DNA from: Bacteroidaceae bacterium
GTDB lineage: Bacteria > Bacteroidota > Bacteroidia > Bacteroidales > Bacteroidaceae
Length of the DNA: 58,782 bases
Assembly: GCA_017471185.1 (NCBI GenBank)
Contig: JAFUVZ010000076.1
Span: forward strand, 1 to 58,782
Direction: 5' to 3'
Part shown: positions 43,619 to 54,020 of the stretch, piece by piece
Position numbering within the stretch: the first letter of the stretch is position 1
Layout of the letters: each line of letters opens with the position of its first letter
The notes under the pieces: model-generated
Seen by the model: only the letters and a program-made list of their open reading frames with translations
What the model was told of the DNA's origin: nothing
The model's database searches: none
Translations under genes and position numbers: made by a program

Positions 43619-44059
43619 TTAGGACTCAGGTATTGGGATCTTGTCAATTCTGCGCTGGTGTCTGCCACCTTCAAACTCCTTGTCAAAATACTCGGCAAGT
43701 ATGCCGTCGGCATCATAAAGGGAGATAAACCTGCCTGGGAGGGCCAACACATTCGCATTGTTGTGTTGGCGTACAAGGCGTGCCACTTCTTTGTTCCAGC
43801 AAAGGCCTGCACGAACTTTCGGATATTTGTTCAGTGTCATGCTGATACCGTTGCCAGTACCGCAGATGGCAATGCCTTCCTGCAATTCGCCGTCCTGTAT
43901 TGCCCTGCCCAGTTTGTGGGCGAAGTCGGGATAATCACAACTGTCACTGGAATATGTGCCGAAATCCACATAATCAATACCTCTTCCTTTAAGCCATTCC
44001 TTTACATGCTCCTTCATGTCGAAGCCTGCATGATCAGAACAGAGTCCTACTTTCTTCAT
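43619..44059 (-). CDS. rpiB: Ribose-5-phosphate isomerase B
   Basis: This 146-residue enzyme interconverts ribose 5-phosphate and ribulose 5-phosphate. Signature parts are GLCSDHAGFDMKEHV, YPDFAHKLG, GIAICGTGNGISMTLNKYP with the active-site Cys, and NVLALPGRFIS. It ends the arabinose operon 25 bases after transketolase and helps drain pentose phosphates. Confidence 0.95.
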   Translation of the reverse strand: MKKVGLCSDHAGFDMKEHVKEWLKGRGIDYVDFGTYSSDSCDYPDFAHKLGRAIQDGELQEGIAICGTGNGISMTLNKYPKVRAGLCWNKEVARLVRQHNNANVLALPGRFISLYDADGILAEYFDKEFEGGRHQRRIDKIPIPES

Positions 44060-44084
44060 AGCTATTTTTAGTTTAAACTCTATA

Positions 44085-46097
44085 TTACAGCATCATTTCC
44101 TTTACCTGTTTATACACATTCTCTGCGGTAAAGCCTAACTTCTCGTCAAGAACTTTGTAAGGAGCTGAGAAACCGAAACTTTCCAATCCCCAAATCTTGG
44201 CGTTGTTGCCCAACAGACCTGCTATCGTCACAGGCAGTCCGGCAGTGAGACCAAACTTCTTTAAATGGCTGGGGATGATAGATTCCTGATAAGCAACAGG
44301 CTGGTCGTGGAACCTGCCTTCTGAAGGAGCTGATACCACACGCACCTTTATGCCATCGATTCGTAACAGCTTAGCGGCAGCCATCAAGGTAGATACTTCA
44401 GAACCAGATGCCACTAACACTACGTCAGGATTATTATCAGACCCGGCAACGATGTATGCACCCTTGGCAGCTTCTTCATAATCGTTGTTAGAAGGCAGGC
44501 TCTCTATATTCTGGCGAGATAGGACAAGGCCTGTTGGTGAGTCTGTGTTTTCCATAGCCATTCGCCATGCGACGGTTGTCTCATCGGCATCGGCAGGACG
44601 GAGAACCAGCATAGAGTTCTTGCCACTATGATTCTTGAGCTTTTCCATCAGTCTGAGTTGTGCTTCCTGTTCTACAGGCTCATGTGTAGGACCGTCTTCG
44701 CCTACGCGGAAAGCATCGTGTGACCAGATGAACTTGATAGGAATCTCCATCAGAGCAGCCATGCGGATAGCTGGCTTCATATAGTCTGAGAATACAAAGA
44801 ACGTAGCGCAAGCAGGTATCACGCCCCCGTGCATCCACATACCCATCATGATACAGGCCATGGTTAGCTCTGATACTCCTGCCTGGAAGAAGGCACCGCT
44901 AAAGTCACCTTTCTTGAAAGCATGGGTCTTCTTTAGGAAGCCGTCTGTCTTATCTGAATTGCTCAGGTCTGCTGATGAAACAACCATATTGCCAACTTGT
45001 TCTGCCAGCATTCCTAATACGGTTGATGAAGCGTTGCGGGTTGCCACATTCTTTTTCTGTTCCACGCAACTCCAGTCGATAACAGGTGTTTTGCCAGAGA
45101 AATAAGTGTCAAGTTTAGCAGCAAGTCCAGGGTTAGCTTTTTCCCATGCTTCAGTCTGAGCCCGTTTATCAGCCACAATCTTACGAAGCTCGTCATTGCG
45201 TTTTGCATAAAGCTCCGCTACTTCTGGGAATACAACGAATGGATTTGCAGGGTCACCACCTAAGTTCTTGATAGTATTGATATAGGCATCGCCGCCTAAT
45301 GGGGCGCCATGGGTGGCGCAACAGGCTTCATAACTGGTGTTGTCGGCACGACGGGCTCCTTTTCCCATTACGGTATGCCCGATAATGAGTGTTGGACGGC
45401 ACTGCTCAGCCTTAGCTTCTGCCAGTGCTTTTCTGATTTCGTCAACATTGTTCCCGTCAATGTGTAAGACTTTCCATCCCCACGCTTCATATTTCTTACC
45501 CGTATCTTCAGTAGTCACATCATCGGTATCAGTAGAAAGTTGAACGTCATTGGCATCATAGAACATGATGAGGTTGTCCAGTCCCAGTGTACCAGCTACA
45601 CGGCCAGCACCTTGTGAAATTTCTTCCTGTATGCCGCCGTCGGAGATATAGGCGTAGATGGTCTGGTTCATTACTTCTCCAAATCGCGCTTGCAGGAATT
45701 TGGCAGCCATGGCTGCTCCTACGGCATATGTGTGACCTTGTCCTAATGGACCGGAGGTGTTTTCAATGCCTCGTCTGATATTTCGTTCCGGATGACCTGG
45801 AGTTACACTTCCCCACTGGCGGAACTCTTTGAGCTCATCCATGGTGAAGCGGCCTTTCAGCATCAATTGTGAGTAAAGCATCGGTGACATATGACCGGGA
45901 TCCAGATAGAAACGGTCACGTGAAATCCATGTACCATCGTCCGGATCGTCAATCAGAAACTCTGAGAAAAGCACATTGATGAAATCTGCACCGCCCATGG
46001 CACCGCCTGGATGGCCTGACTTCGCTTTCTCTACCATTGATGCAGCCAATATTCGAATATTGTCCGCTGCCAGATTCATTATTTTATTATCGTTCAT
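44085..46097 (-). CDS. tkt: Transketolase
   Basis: This 670-residue thiamine-diphosphate enzyme of the pentose phosphate pathway shows SGHPGGAMGGADFI, GPLGQGHTYAVGAA, ISDGGIQEEISQ (metal/ThDP region), SHDAFRVGEDGPTHEPVEQE in the pyrimidine domain and GLESFGFSAPYK near the C-terminus. It lies 39 bases downstream of the arabinofuranosidase gene. Placement with arabinose genes fits its role for the xylulose 5-phosphate they make; other transketolase genes may exist elsewhere. Confidence 0.97.
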   Translation of the reverse strand: MNDNKIMNLAADNIRILAASMVEKAKSGHPGGAMGGADFINVLFSEFLIDDPDDGTWISRDRFYLDPGHMSPMLYSQLMLKGRFTMDELKEFRQWGSVTPGHPERNIRRGIENTSGPLGQGHTYAVGAAMAAKFLQARFGEVMNQTIYAYISDGGIQEEISQGAGRVAGTLGLDNLIMFYDANDVQLSTDTDDVTTEDTGKKYEAWGWKVLHIDGNNVDEIRKALAEAKAEQCRPTLIIGHTVMGKGARRADNTSYEACCATHGAPLGGDAYINTIKNLGGDPANPFVVFPEVAELYAKRNDELRKIVADKRAQTEAWEKANPGLAAKLDTYFSGKTPVIDWSCVEQKKNVATRNASSTVLGMLAEQVGNMVVSSADLSNSDKTDGFLKKTHAFKKGDFSGAFFQAGVSELTMACIMMGMWMHGGVIPACATFFVFSDYMKPAIRMAALMEIPIKFIWSHDAFRVGEDGPTHEPVEQEAQLRLMEKLKNHSGKNSMLVLRPADADETTVAWRMAMENTDSPTGLVLSRQNIESLPSNNDYEEAAKGAYIVAGSDNNPDVVLVASGSEVSTLMAAAKLLRIDGIKVRVVSAPSEGRFHDQPVAYQESIIPSHLKKFGLTAGLPVTIAGLLGNNAKIWGLESFGFSAPYKVLDEKLGFTAENVYKQVKEMML

Positions 46098-46136
46098 AAC
46101 TGATAGAAATTTTTCATGTTGCGAAATTACGAAAAA

Positions 46137-47696
46137 TTACCATAATTCCAAAGTAATAATGGATTTTGCTGGTATCTTAACTGTTAATACATTCCCGCTG
46201 ATACTTGCGCCATTGAATACCGCTGGCTTCACCTTATCGGGTGAATCAAAAGTGTTGTGGTCGCTTATTTTTGCTGAGGTCAGTATTTCTCCGCTTACTT
46301 TCTTAACGTTAGCACCTTGCAGACTGATGGTTACCTCCTGTGCGTTCTGTAAATCCACATTAGACATAGAGATGTGTATCTTGCCTTCCTTGTCACGGGA
46401 TGCCGTGGCGCTGAGCATCGGAATCGTCCGGTGGTCACGCACCTCCTTGGTAGCTGTCTGAATATCCAATGGAAGGTAAGTGGCATCCTGATGAACGTTG
46501 TACATACGGAATACATGGTAGGTAGGAGTCAGCGTCATCTGCTTGCCATTAGTCAGAATCATAGACTGCAGCACATTAACTACCTGAGCGATGTTTGCCA
46601 TTTTCAATCTTTCTGTATATTGATGAAAAATATCAAATGTCAATGATGCTACGAAGGCGTCACGCAGAGAGTTTTGCTGGAACAGGTGACCGGGGTTCGT
46701 TCCTGGCTCCACATCCCACCAGGTTCCCCATTCATCCAACATAAGGGCTACGTTCTTTCCTGGATCATAGAAGTCCATGATGGCTATGTGACGTTTGATA
46801 ACGTCACCTATCTCACGGCATTTGCCCAGTGTCCAATAGAAATCATCATCATTGAACTGGGTGGCAGAGCCTTTGCTGCCATTCCATCCTAATACAGTGT
46901 AATAATGAAGAGAAATACCGTCCATGCGGTTTCCTACATTCTCCATCAGCACCTTAGTCCAGTTGTAGTCATAATCGCTTGCGCCACTGGCTATCTTGAA
47001 CAAGCGGTTGCCGTCATAATTACGGCAATAAGTAGCGTAACGGCGATACATGTCGGCATAATACTCTGGTCTCATACTGCCACCGCATCCCCAGCTTTCG
47101 TTACCAACGCCAAAGTATTTCACGCGCCAGGCATGGTCACGGCCGTTCTGTCTGCGCAAACGGGCCATAGGTGAATCTCCTTCAGAAGTCATGTATTCTA
47201 CCCACTTGGCCATCTCCTCTACTGTTCCGCTGCCTACGTTGCCACTGATATAGGGTTCTGTGCCCAGCAGCTCACAGAGATTCAGGAATTCATTAGTTCC
47301 GAAGCTGTTGTCCTCAATGGTACCTCCCCAGTTGTTGTTCACCATCTTAGGACGGCTCTCTTTTGGACCTATACCGTCCATCCAGTGGTATTCATCGGCA
47401 AAGCAGCCTCCTGGCCATCTCAGCACAGGGACCTTCAGTTCTTTCAATGCGTTCAGTACATCTGTGCGATAGCCGTTAGTGTTAGGTATATCAGAGTTTT
47501 CTCCTACCCACAAGCCTCCATAGATACAGCTTCCCAAATGTTCTGCAAACTGTCCGTAAATCTCTTTCGGTATAATCTGCTTGCCCTGGTCAGCATGAAG
47601 AACTACAGTCGATTGACCGTTTGCGGTTGACCATTGGCCATTAAATATAGCCAGTGCTGCAAATAAGACGAAAGATAATAGGTGTTTCTGTTTCAT
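46137..47696 (-). CDS. Alpha-L-arabinofuranosidase, GH51
   Basis: This 519-residue secreted enzyme starts [20 protein letters not shown]; the TTG start five codons upstream is less likely. The TIM-barrel shows [33 protein letters not shown] with the acid/base Glu, and [12 protein letters not shown] with the nucleophile Glu, followed by a beta-sandwich C-terminal domain. It releases L-arabinose from arabinan or arabinoxylan fragments, probably in the periplasm. The gene starts 11 bases after the kinase stop. Confidence 0.95.
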   Translation of the reverse strand: MKQKHLLSFVLFAALAIFNGQWSTANGQSTVVLHADQGKQIIPKEIYGQFAEHLGSCIYGGLWVGENSDIPNTNGYRTDVLNALKELKVPVLRWPGGCFADEYHWMDGIGPKESRPKMVNNNWGGTIEDNSFGTNEFLNLCELLGTEPYISGNVGSGTVEEMAKWVEYMTSEGDSPMARLRRQNGRDHAWRVKYFGVGNESWGCGGSMRPEYYADMYRRYATYCRNYDGNRLFKIASGASDYDYNWTKVLMENVGNRMDGISLHYYTVLGWNGSKGSATQFNDDDFYWTLGKCREIGDVIKRHIAIMDFYDPGKNVALMLDEWGTWWDVEPGTNPGHLFQQNSLRDAFVASLTFDIFHQYTERLKMANIAQVVNVLQSMILTNGKQMTLTPTYHVFRMYNVHQDATYLPLDIQTATKEVRDHRTIPMLSATASRDKEGKIHISMSNVDLQNAQEVTISLQGANVKKVSGEILTSAKISDHNTFDSPDKVKPAVFNGASISGNVLTVKIPAKSIITLELW

Positions 47697-47707
47697 TGTC
47701 TCAATTA

Positions 47708-49300
47708 TCAACGTTTAAACTTAACAGCAGCCTCTTCAACAGGAAGTGCCCGTTTATAATTCTCTATATATTTGTTGAAACCTTCCACATCTTCTGCTGT
47801 AGGAGATATCTCTGTCCCAACATCACCGGCAAATACTTTTGTGTCAAGGAAGTCTGCCAGTGACTGACTATCCTGCTTGTTCACTAAAAAGGAAGCCAGG
47901 ATTGCTATTCCCCATGCACCGCCTTCGCCTGCGGTCTTCATCACGGAAATGGGTGACCCGAGAGCGGCAGCCAGCATCCGTTGTCCGACACCGGGAGTCT
48001 TGAAATAGCCTCCGTGCCCCGTGATACGGTCCACTTTCACGTGTTCCTCTTTCAAGAGAATGTCATTGCCGATCTTTAACACACCAATGGCGGCATAAAG
48101 TTGTGAACGCATAAAGTTAGCGAGATTGAATTTGTCGGTAGCTGAACGCATGAATAGCGGACGACCCTCTGCGAATCCGGTAACAGGTTCACCGGAAACA
48201 TAGTTGTATGCCATCAATCCGCCGCAGTCAGCGTCACCGTCGAGTGCCTTGCTGAAGAGTTTCTCGTAGATGGCTCCCATATCTACAGGCACCCCCAGCA
48301 TTTCCTGGTATTCCTTAAATATCTCTGCCCATGCGTTGATTTCAGAGGTGCAGTTGTTGCAATGCACCATACCTACCAGGCTGCCATCTGGAGTCGTTAC
48401 AATATCAATTGCTTCATGGGGCTTGGATAACTCTTTCTCTAACACGATCATCGAGAATGAAGATGTACCGGCTGAAACATTGCCTGTGCGTTGCTTCACC
48501 GCGTTGGTGGCTGCCATGCCTGTGCCGGCATCACCTTCAGGTGGGCATAATGGTATGCCACTCTGCAGATGTCCGGATAAATCGAGCAGCTTGGCTCCCT
48601 CCTTTGTCAGGCTTCCTGCTTCTGTTCCCGCCAAAAGTATCTCCGGCAGTATGTCAGCCAGCTTCCATCCCAATTGTTTGGGAGCAACCAGCTTGTCAAA
48701 CTTATTCACCATATCCTGACGATATTGCTTAGTCTCAGGGTCAACGGGAATCATGCCTGACGCATCTCCTATACCCAGTACTTTACGCCCCGTAAGCTTC
48801 CAGTGTATATATCCTGCCAATGTGGTGATGAAAGTGATGTCTTTCACATGTTCCTCACCATTCAATATAGCCTGATACAGGTGCGAAATGCTCCAGCGTA
48901 ATGGTATGTTGTAAACGAACAATTGTGAAAGCTGTCTGGCAGCTTCACCTGTGTTGGTGTTTCTCCAGGTGCGGAAAGGCACCAGCATCTTGCCGTCTGC
49001 GCCGAAAGGCAGATATCCGTGCATCATGGCACTGATGCCAATGGCTGCTAACTTCTCAATCTCAATGCCGTATTGCTGTGACACTTCTTTACGCAAATTA
49101 GCATAACAGTCTTGGAGTCCTTGCCAGATGGCTTCCGTGCTGTAAGTCCAAAGACCGTCAGCTAATTGATTCTCCCAAGAATGGTTACCTTGGGCGATAG
49201 GATGGTTGTTTTCATCAATAAGCACCGCTTTGATACGGGTGGAGCCCAGTTCTATGCCCAGAATGGCTTTTCCTGCCTCTATGGTTTCTTTCGCATTCAT
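47708..49300 (-). CDS. araB: FGGY kinase, L-ribulokinase of the arabinose operon
   Basis: This 530-residue FGGY-family kinase has the ATP site [17 protein letters not shown], the [10 protein letters not shown] substrate region, [14 protein letters not shown] and [18 protein letters not shown]. By overall sequence it looks like a xylulokinase-type member rather than E. coli AraB, but its place between araA and the arabinofuranosidase points to L-ribulose as substrate, as known for the equivalent Bacteroides thetaiotaomicron gene. It starts 5 bases after the araA stop. Confidence 0.85.
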   Translation of the reverse strand: MNAKETIEAGKAILGIELGSTRIKAVLIDENNHPIAQGNHSWENQLADGLWTYSTEAIWQGLQDCYANLRKEVSQQYGIEIEKLAAIGISAMMHGYLPFGADGKMLVPFRTWRNTNTGEAARQLSQLFVYNIPLRWSISHLYQAILNGEEHVKDITFITTLAGYIHWKLTGRKVLGIGDASGMIPVDPETKQYRQDMVNKFDKLVAPKQLGWKLADILPEILLAGTEAGSLTKEGAKLLDLSGHLQSGIPLCPPEGDAGTGMAATNAVKQRTGNVSAGTSSFSMIVLEKELSKPHEAIDIVTTPDGSLVGMVHCNNCTSEINAWAEIFKEYQEMLGVPVDMGAIYEKLFSKALDGDADCGGLMAYNYVSGEPVTGFAEGRPLFMRSATDKFNLANFMRSQLYAAIGVLKIGNDILLKEEHVKVDRITGHGGYFKTPGVGQRMLAAALGSPISVMKTAGEGGAWGIAILASFLVNKQDSQSLADFLDTKVFAGDVGTEISPTAEDVEGFNKYIENYKRALPVEEAAVKFKR

Positions 49301-49305
49301 CCGCT

Positions 49306-50844
49306 TTACTTCAACGCTTTGTTCAACATATAATACACCTCGTTATTCCTCAGCTGCTGCTTGAACTCGCTGGTCTTGGTATCTTTATTTATCTTTACAT
49401 ACTCGATGCCAGTCATTTCAGCGAAGTCATCCCAGTATTCTTCCGTAATATCATACGAGAATGCACTGTGATGGGTTCCTCCAGCCAGAATCCACGCCCC
49501 TGCGCCGATTTCGAAAGAGGGTTGCGGCACCCAGAGGGCGCTGGCTACTGGAAGGTGAGGCATAGGCTTAGGCTCAATGCACTCAACCTCTTGAGATATG
49601 AGGCGGAACCGATTGCCTAAATCCACGATGGTAGCCTTGATACCTCGGCCAGTCTTTGACGTGAATACCAAACGGGCGGTCTGTTGTTTGCGGATACCTA
49701 TTCCTAAGAAATGAACTTCCAGCTTAGGCTTATCTGTAGAAATCAACGGACAAACCTCCAGCATGTGGCTTTGCAAGCATGAAGAACGGTCACCTGCGAA
49801 GTTAAGCGTATAGTCTTCGAGGAACGAGCAACCTTTAGGCATACCTTGCTGCATAACCCATAAAGTGCGGTAAAGGCAAGCTGTCTTCCAGTCTCCTTCA
49901 GCTCCGAACCCAATACCTTCAGCCATCAGACGTTGTGAAGCTAAACCTGGAATCTGGTCAAAGCCACAGAAATTCGGGTCGTCAATATTAGCATCTCCCA
50001 GATCATCGAAGTTGGTCGTGAAAGCGGTAGCGCCTTCGTCTTCCAATACCCTTCGCAGTGCTATTTCAGCCTTAGCGGAATTCTTTACCTTTTCCCAATA
50101 TACATCTTCTCCGCTTTCATCAATCTTAACGGTATATAGCTGCTTGTACTCCTCCACCAAAGCGTCAGCCTCGGTGTCAGTGACTTTCTTGTAATATTCC
50201 ATTAAGGAACTAACCGGATAGTAATCGACATGATATCCCAGTCTCTGTTCAAACTCCACACGGTCACCGTCAGTTACAGCCACATTATTCATGTTCATGC
50301 CGAACATTAGGCAGCGAACGTTTTTGGCATCTGCCACACCCGCTGCCACGCGAGCCCAGACTGCAATCTGTTGTTGTGCCTGTTCTTCTTTCCAATAGCC
50401 GCAAACCACCTTGCGGGGCACACGCATACGAGTGCAGATGTGTCCGAATTCTATGTCTCCATGGGCACTTTGGTTGAGATTCATGAAATCCATATCTATC
50501 TCGTTCCAAGGTATTTCAGCATTATATTGCGTGTGGAAATGGAGCAGTGGCTTTTGGAGGTCCTGAAGCCCCTTGATCCACATCTTAGCAGGTGAGAACG
50601 TGTGCATCCAGGTAATAATACCCACACACTTGTCATCGTTGTTGGCAGCTTTCATCACAGCTTCCACTTCTTTACTGCTGTTGGCTGTGCCTTTATAAAC
50701 TATTTTCACGGGGATGTTGCCGCTCTCATTCAGACCGGCTACCATTTCTTTTGAGTGCCCGTCAACAGCCACTACTGCGTCACCACCATAAAGTAACTGT
50801 GCGCCAGTTACCCACCAAATCTCATAATCTTTAAATGCTTCCAT
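49306..50844 (-). CDS. araA: L-arabinose isomerase
   Basis: This 512-residue enzyme converts L-arabinose to L-ribulose. Family features are YEIWWVTGAQLLYGGDAV, WMHTFSPAKMWIKGL, GEGIGFGAEGDWKTACLYR-like GIGFGAEGDWKTACLY with catalytic Glu, and ILAGGTHHSAFSYDI with metal-binding His. Length is close to the 500-residue norm. Confidence 0.97.
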   Translation of the reverse strand: MEAFKDYEIWWVTGAQLLYGGDAVVAVDGHSKEMVAGLNESGNIPVKIVYKGTANSSKEVEAVMKAANNDDKCVGIITWMHTFSPAKMWIKGLQDLQKPLLHFHTQYNAEIPWNEIDMDFMNLNQSAHGDIEFGHICTRMRVPRKVVCGYWKEEQAQQQIAVWARVAAGVADAKNVRCLMFGMNMNNVAVTDGDRVEFEQRLGYHVDYYPVSSLMEYYKKVTDTEADALVEEYKQLYTVKIDESGEDVYWEKVKNSAKAEIALRRVLEDEGATAFTTNFDDLGDANIDDPNFCGFDQIPGLASQRLMAEGIGFGAEGDWKTACLYRTLWVMQQGMPKGCSFLEDYTLNFAGDRSSCLQSHMLEVCPLISTDKPKLEVHFLGIGIRKQQTARLVFTSKTGRGIKATIVDLGNRFRLISQEVECIEPKPMPHLPVASALWVPQPSFEIGAGAWILAGGTHHSAFSYDITEEYWDDFAEMTGIEYVKINKDTKTSEFKQQLRNNEVYYMLNKALK

Positions 50845-50887
50845 GATATTATATTTTAATTATTCCTTTTCCATTCTTCGTTTTCCA

Positions 50888-51574
50888 TTATTTCTGCCCG
50901 TAATAGGCATTCGGTCCATGTTTACGGCTGAAATGTTTCTCTATCAGATACTGACTCATAGTAAGGTTGGGGTTGATGGAATAAGCGATTGAAGCCATCT
51001 TCGCTACCTCTTCCAGTACCACAGCATGGTAAACGGCTTCATCAGCATTCCTGCCCCAGGTAAACGGTCCGTGGTTCTTAACCAATACGCCAGGGGTATG
51101 GACGGGGTGAATGCCTTCGAATCTTTTCACGATGGCATGGCCGGTCTCCAGTTCATAGTCGCCTTCTACCTCCTCTTTTGTCATATCCCATGTACAGGGT
51201 ATGGCTTCGTGAAAATAATCGGCATGAGTGGTGCCGATGTTTGGCAGGTCGATGCCAGCTTGTGCCCAAGCAGTGGCATAGGTGGAGTGGGTATGTACCA
51301 CTCCTCCTATTTCAGGGAAGGCTTTGTAGAGTACCAGATGGGTAGGCGTGTCAGATGAAGGGCGCATCTTTCCTTCCACCACTTTACCCTCTAAATTGAC
51401 TACTACCATATCCTCATAAGTCATGGAGTTGTAGCTTACGCCACTGGGCTTGATGACAACCAGCCCGCTTTCTCTTTCAATGCCAGACACATTGCCCCAG
51501 GTAAAGAGAACCAGTCCGTGCTTCACCAAGTCCATGTTGGCTTTATATACTTGCCTTTTTAAATCCTCAAGCAT
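50888..51574 (-). CDS. araD: L-ribulose-5-phosphate 4-epimerase
   Basis: This 228-residue class II aldolase-like enzyme has [36 protein letters not shown], the zinc-binding [16 protein letters not shown] (His pair) and [13 protein letters not shown]. It makes D-xylulose 5-phosphate. The gene starts 5 bases after araR and 43 bases before araA. Confidence 0.96.
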   Translation of the reverse strand: MLEDLKRQVYKANMDLVKHGLVLFTWGNVSGIERESGLVVIKPSGVSYNSMTYEDMVVVNLEGKVVEGKMRPSSDTPTHLVLYKAFPEIGGVVHTHSTYATAWAQAGIDLPNIGTTHADYFHEAIPCTWDMTKEEVEGDYELETGHAIVKRFEGIHPVHTPGVLVKNHGPFTWGRNADEAVYHAVVLEEVAKMASIAYSINPNLTMSQYLIEKHFSRKHGPNAYYGQK

Positions 51575-51579
51575 AATTG

Positions 51580-52260
51580 TTATAACTTGTTTTTCCTGTA
51601 TTGCTCATAAAGTTTCGGATTGAACCTGTATAGCGCGGCTCCTCGTTTGGAAGTTGTCTTGTCTATCAGGTCAGTCTTCTCTATATAGAAAGCTTCATCC
51701 ACCACTTTGCGGAAGTTCCTTTTGTCACGGGGTTTGCCGTTGATAGCTTCCACCAGCTTGCGTAGCTGGGTCATAGTAAACAACGGCGGCAACATTTTCA
51801 GACCGATGGGCTTGGCCATCGTACGATATCGCATACGGGTGATGGCTGTGTCAATCATCTCCTTCTGATCAAATAACAGCTCCGGTAAGCTATTCACCGG
51901 CATCCACTCAGCATTGTTTCGTTGGCTCAGTGTCTCATCATAATCTTTGACATTTACCAGTGCGTAATATACAACAGACAAAACCCGCGCGTAAGGATCT
52001 CTGTCCACGTCACCAAAGCATTTCACCTGTTCCATGTAGATGTCTTCCAGCCCAGTCTGTGCTGCCAAAGCGCGTTTAGCAGTATTGTCTAAGCTTTCAT
52101 TCTCTTCCACAAAAGCGGTTGGAAGCGACCATGTTCCTTTTGCAGGCTCTAAATCACGCTTTACCAGCAGTACGTTAAGCTCGTCCTGCTGGAAACCGAA
52201 GATAACACAGTCTGTTACTATCAGGAACTTCTTTTGTTCGTTATAATACTGCTGTTCCAT
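51580..52260 (-). CDS. araR: Nudix-type transcriptional regulator AraR
   Basis: This 226-residue protein has an N-terminal Nudix domain ([20 protein letters not shown]) and a C-terminal winged helix ([39 protein letters not shown]). The Nudix box is degenerate: [20 protein letters not shown] lacks the catalytic RExxEE residues, so it is a sensor rather than a hydrolase. The Bacteroides thetaiotaomicron homolog AraR controls arabinose genes with L-arabinose as effector. It lies inside the operon it should regulate. Confidence 0.9.
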   Translation of the reverse strand: MEQQYYNEQKKFLIVTDCVIFGFQQDELNVLLVKRDLEPAKGTWSLPTAFVEENESLDNTAKRALAAQTGLEDIYMEQVKCFGDVDRDPYARVLSVVYYALVNVKDYDETLSQRNNAEWMPVNSLPELLFDQKEMIDTAITRMRYRTMAKPIGLKMLPPLFTMTQLRKLVEAINGKPRDKRNFRKVVDEAFYIEKTDLIDKTTSKRGAALYRFNPKLYEQYRKNKL

Positions 52261-52289
52261 ATAATTATGTTAAAAAGGTTAAGCTACAA

Positions 52290-53972
52290 TTACCAGAAAT
52301 AAATGTAAAATGCCACTGTTAAAGAGAGTATGATTACCGTATTAATCACATCCCAATGGTTCCAGCTTGCCCTTGAAGCTGCCTTCTGTTCTGGTGTAGC
52401 CGTGCCAAACACCAGTCCCTGTATCTTTTTCTCATCCGGCTTCTCGGTAAACATACTTACTGCAATGACTACCAATAGGCAGAACACCAGCATGCAGCCG
52501 CTGAAGAACAACCAGTTGAAGTCGAAGAATACGCTCTTGAACCAGGTCTGTGGCGCATCTGGCACATTGGTGTAATAGACTTTCGCGCCCAGACGGGTCA
52601 GACCGATGATGATACCGCTGATTAAGCCCCACATGCCTCCTTGGGCGGAAGCACGTTTCCAGGTAACACCTAAGAGGAATGTAGCCGCAATACCGGGAGC
52701 CAGCACAGATTGCACATCCTGAAGATAGTTGTAGAGTACGTTGCCGATACTGCGCATGATAGGAATCCAAAGGATGCCCAGCAATACGATAACTACGGTT
52801 GCCGTCTGCCCGATACGTACCAATGCTTTTTCTGATGTGTTAGGGCGTAATCGTTTATAGAAATCAATGGTGAACAGCATGGATGAAGAATTAAACAGTG
52901 AGGCCAATGAGCTCATCAATGCGGCTAAGATACCGCAGACTACCAGACCTTTCACTCCCGCAGGCAGCAGCCTGGCCACCAGGGTGGGGAAGGCTGCGTC
53001 ACTCAAGGTGTTGCCTGAAGCGTCAAGAGGCAGGAAACCGCCGCCTTGCTGAACATTGATAGCGTATGCGATCATGCCGGGAATCAAGAAAATGAATACT
53101 GGCAGCATCTTCAGGTAAGCACCGAAAATGGTTCCCCTGCGTGATTCGCGCTCGTTCTTGCCGGAAAGTACACGCTGTACCACGAACTGGTCTGTACAGA
53201 AATACCAGAAACCGATAGTGGCGGAACCTATCAAGGCTCCTAACCACGGGTATTCAGGATCTCGATTGTCTCGTATCAGGTTCGTCATGTGGTCACCATA
53301 ATCGTTCACCTCTACCGCACTGCAGATAGACATCAGTGAGTCCCATCCGCCAACGGCTTTCAAGCCCAATACCAGGATGATGATTGACCCTAATAATAAA
53401 ATAGGTGTCTGCAGGATGGAGGTGTACAATACTGATTTCATGCCACCTAATACGGTGTAGATGGCGGTCACTACCACCAGGCCGATGGCTGCAATCCAGA
53501 AAAAGTCAATGCCCCATAAGGTGTCTATACCGAATACCTGCTGGAATACAAGTCCGCCGGCATAAACAGTCACCGCTACTTTTGTCAAAACATAGCTCAC
53601 CAATGAGATACCCGACAAAATGGTGCGTGACTGCGGATTGTACCTCCTTTCTAAGAATTCTGGCATGGTATAGACCATACTTCGGCTGTAGAAAGGCACG
53701 AACACCCATCCCAATATCAGAATCATCCAGCCTTGTATCTCCCAATGTGCCATTGCCATACCGCTTGACGCACCTGTTCCGGCCAGGCCAATCAGATGTT
53801 CAGACCCGATATTGGAGGCAAAGATTGAGGCACCGATGGCCAGCCATGTAGCGTCACGACCGCCCAAGAAATAATCTGCTGAGTCATTCTGCTTGCTTCT
53901 CAGCACCCACACAATGATTCCTATCAGTACGCAGCAGAAAGCTGCTATCACTACCCAGTCAAGAAATGCCAT
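52290..53972 (-). CDS. araP: Sodium/sugar symporter (SSS family), arabinose uptake
   Basis: This 560-residue inner-membrane protein of the SSS/SGLT family has about fourteen membrane segments. Family features are GSEHLIGLAGTGASSGMAMA and WEIQGWMILILGWVFVPFYS near the start, GLVVCGILAALMSSLASLFN, and the Na-site region SSMLFTIDFYKRL. The symbol follows the equivalent Bacteroides gene. Transport of L-arabinose is inferred from the operon. Confidence 0.9.
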   Translation of the reverse strand: MAFLDWVVIAAFCCVLIGIIVWVLRSKQNDSADYFLGGRDATWLAIGASIFASNIGSEHLIGLAGTGASSGMAMAHWEIQGWMILILGWVFVPFYSRSMVYTMPEFLERRYNPQSRTILSGISLVSYVLTKVAVTVYAGGLVFQQVFGIDTLWGIDFFWIAAIGLVVVTAIYTVLGGMKSVLYTSILQTPILLLGSIIILVLGLKAVGGWDSLMSICSAVEVNDYGDHMTNLIRDNRDPEYPWLGALIGSATIGFWYFCTDQFVVQRVLSGKNERESRRGTIFGAYLKMLPVFIFLIPGMIAYAINVQQGGGFLPLDASGNTLSDAAFPTLVARLLPAGVKGLVVCGILAALMSSLASLFNSSSMLFTIDFYKRLRPNTSEKALVRIGQTATVVIVLLGILWIPIMRSIGNVLYNYLQDVQSVLAPGIAATFLLGVTWKRASAQGGMWGLISGIIIGLTRLGAKVYYTNVPDAPQTWFKSVFFDFNWLFFSGCMLVFCLLVVIAVSMFTEKPDEKKIQGLVFGTATPEQKAASRASWNHWDVINTVIILSLTVAFYIYFW

Positions 53973-54020
53973 TGTTTTAGTTTTTAAGTTGTAAGTTTAT
54001 AAATTGAGGTGTTGACAAAG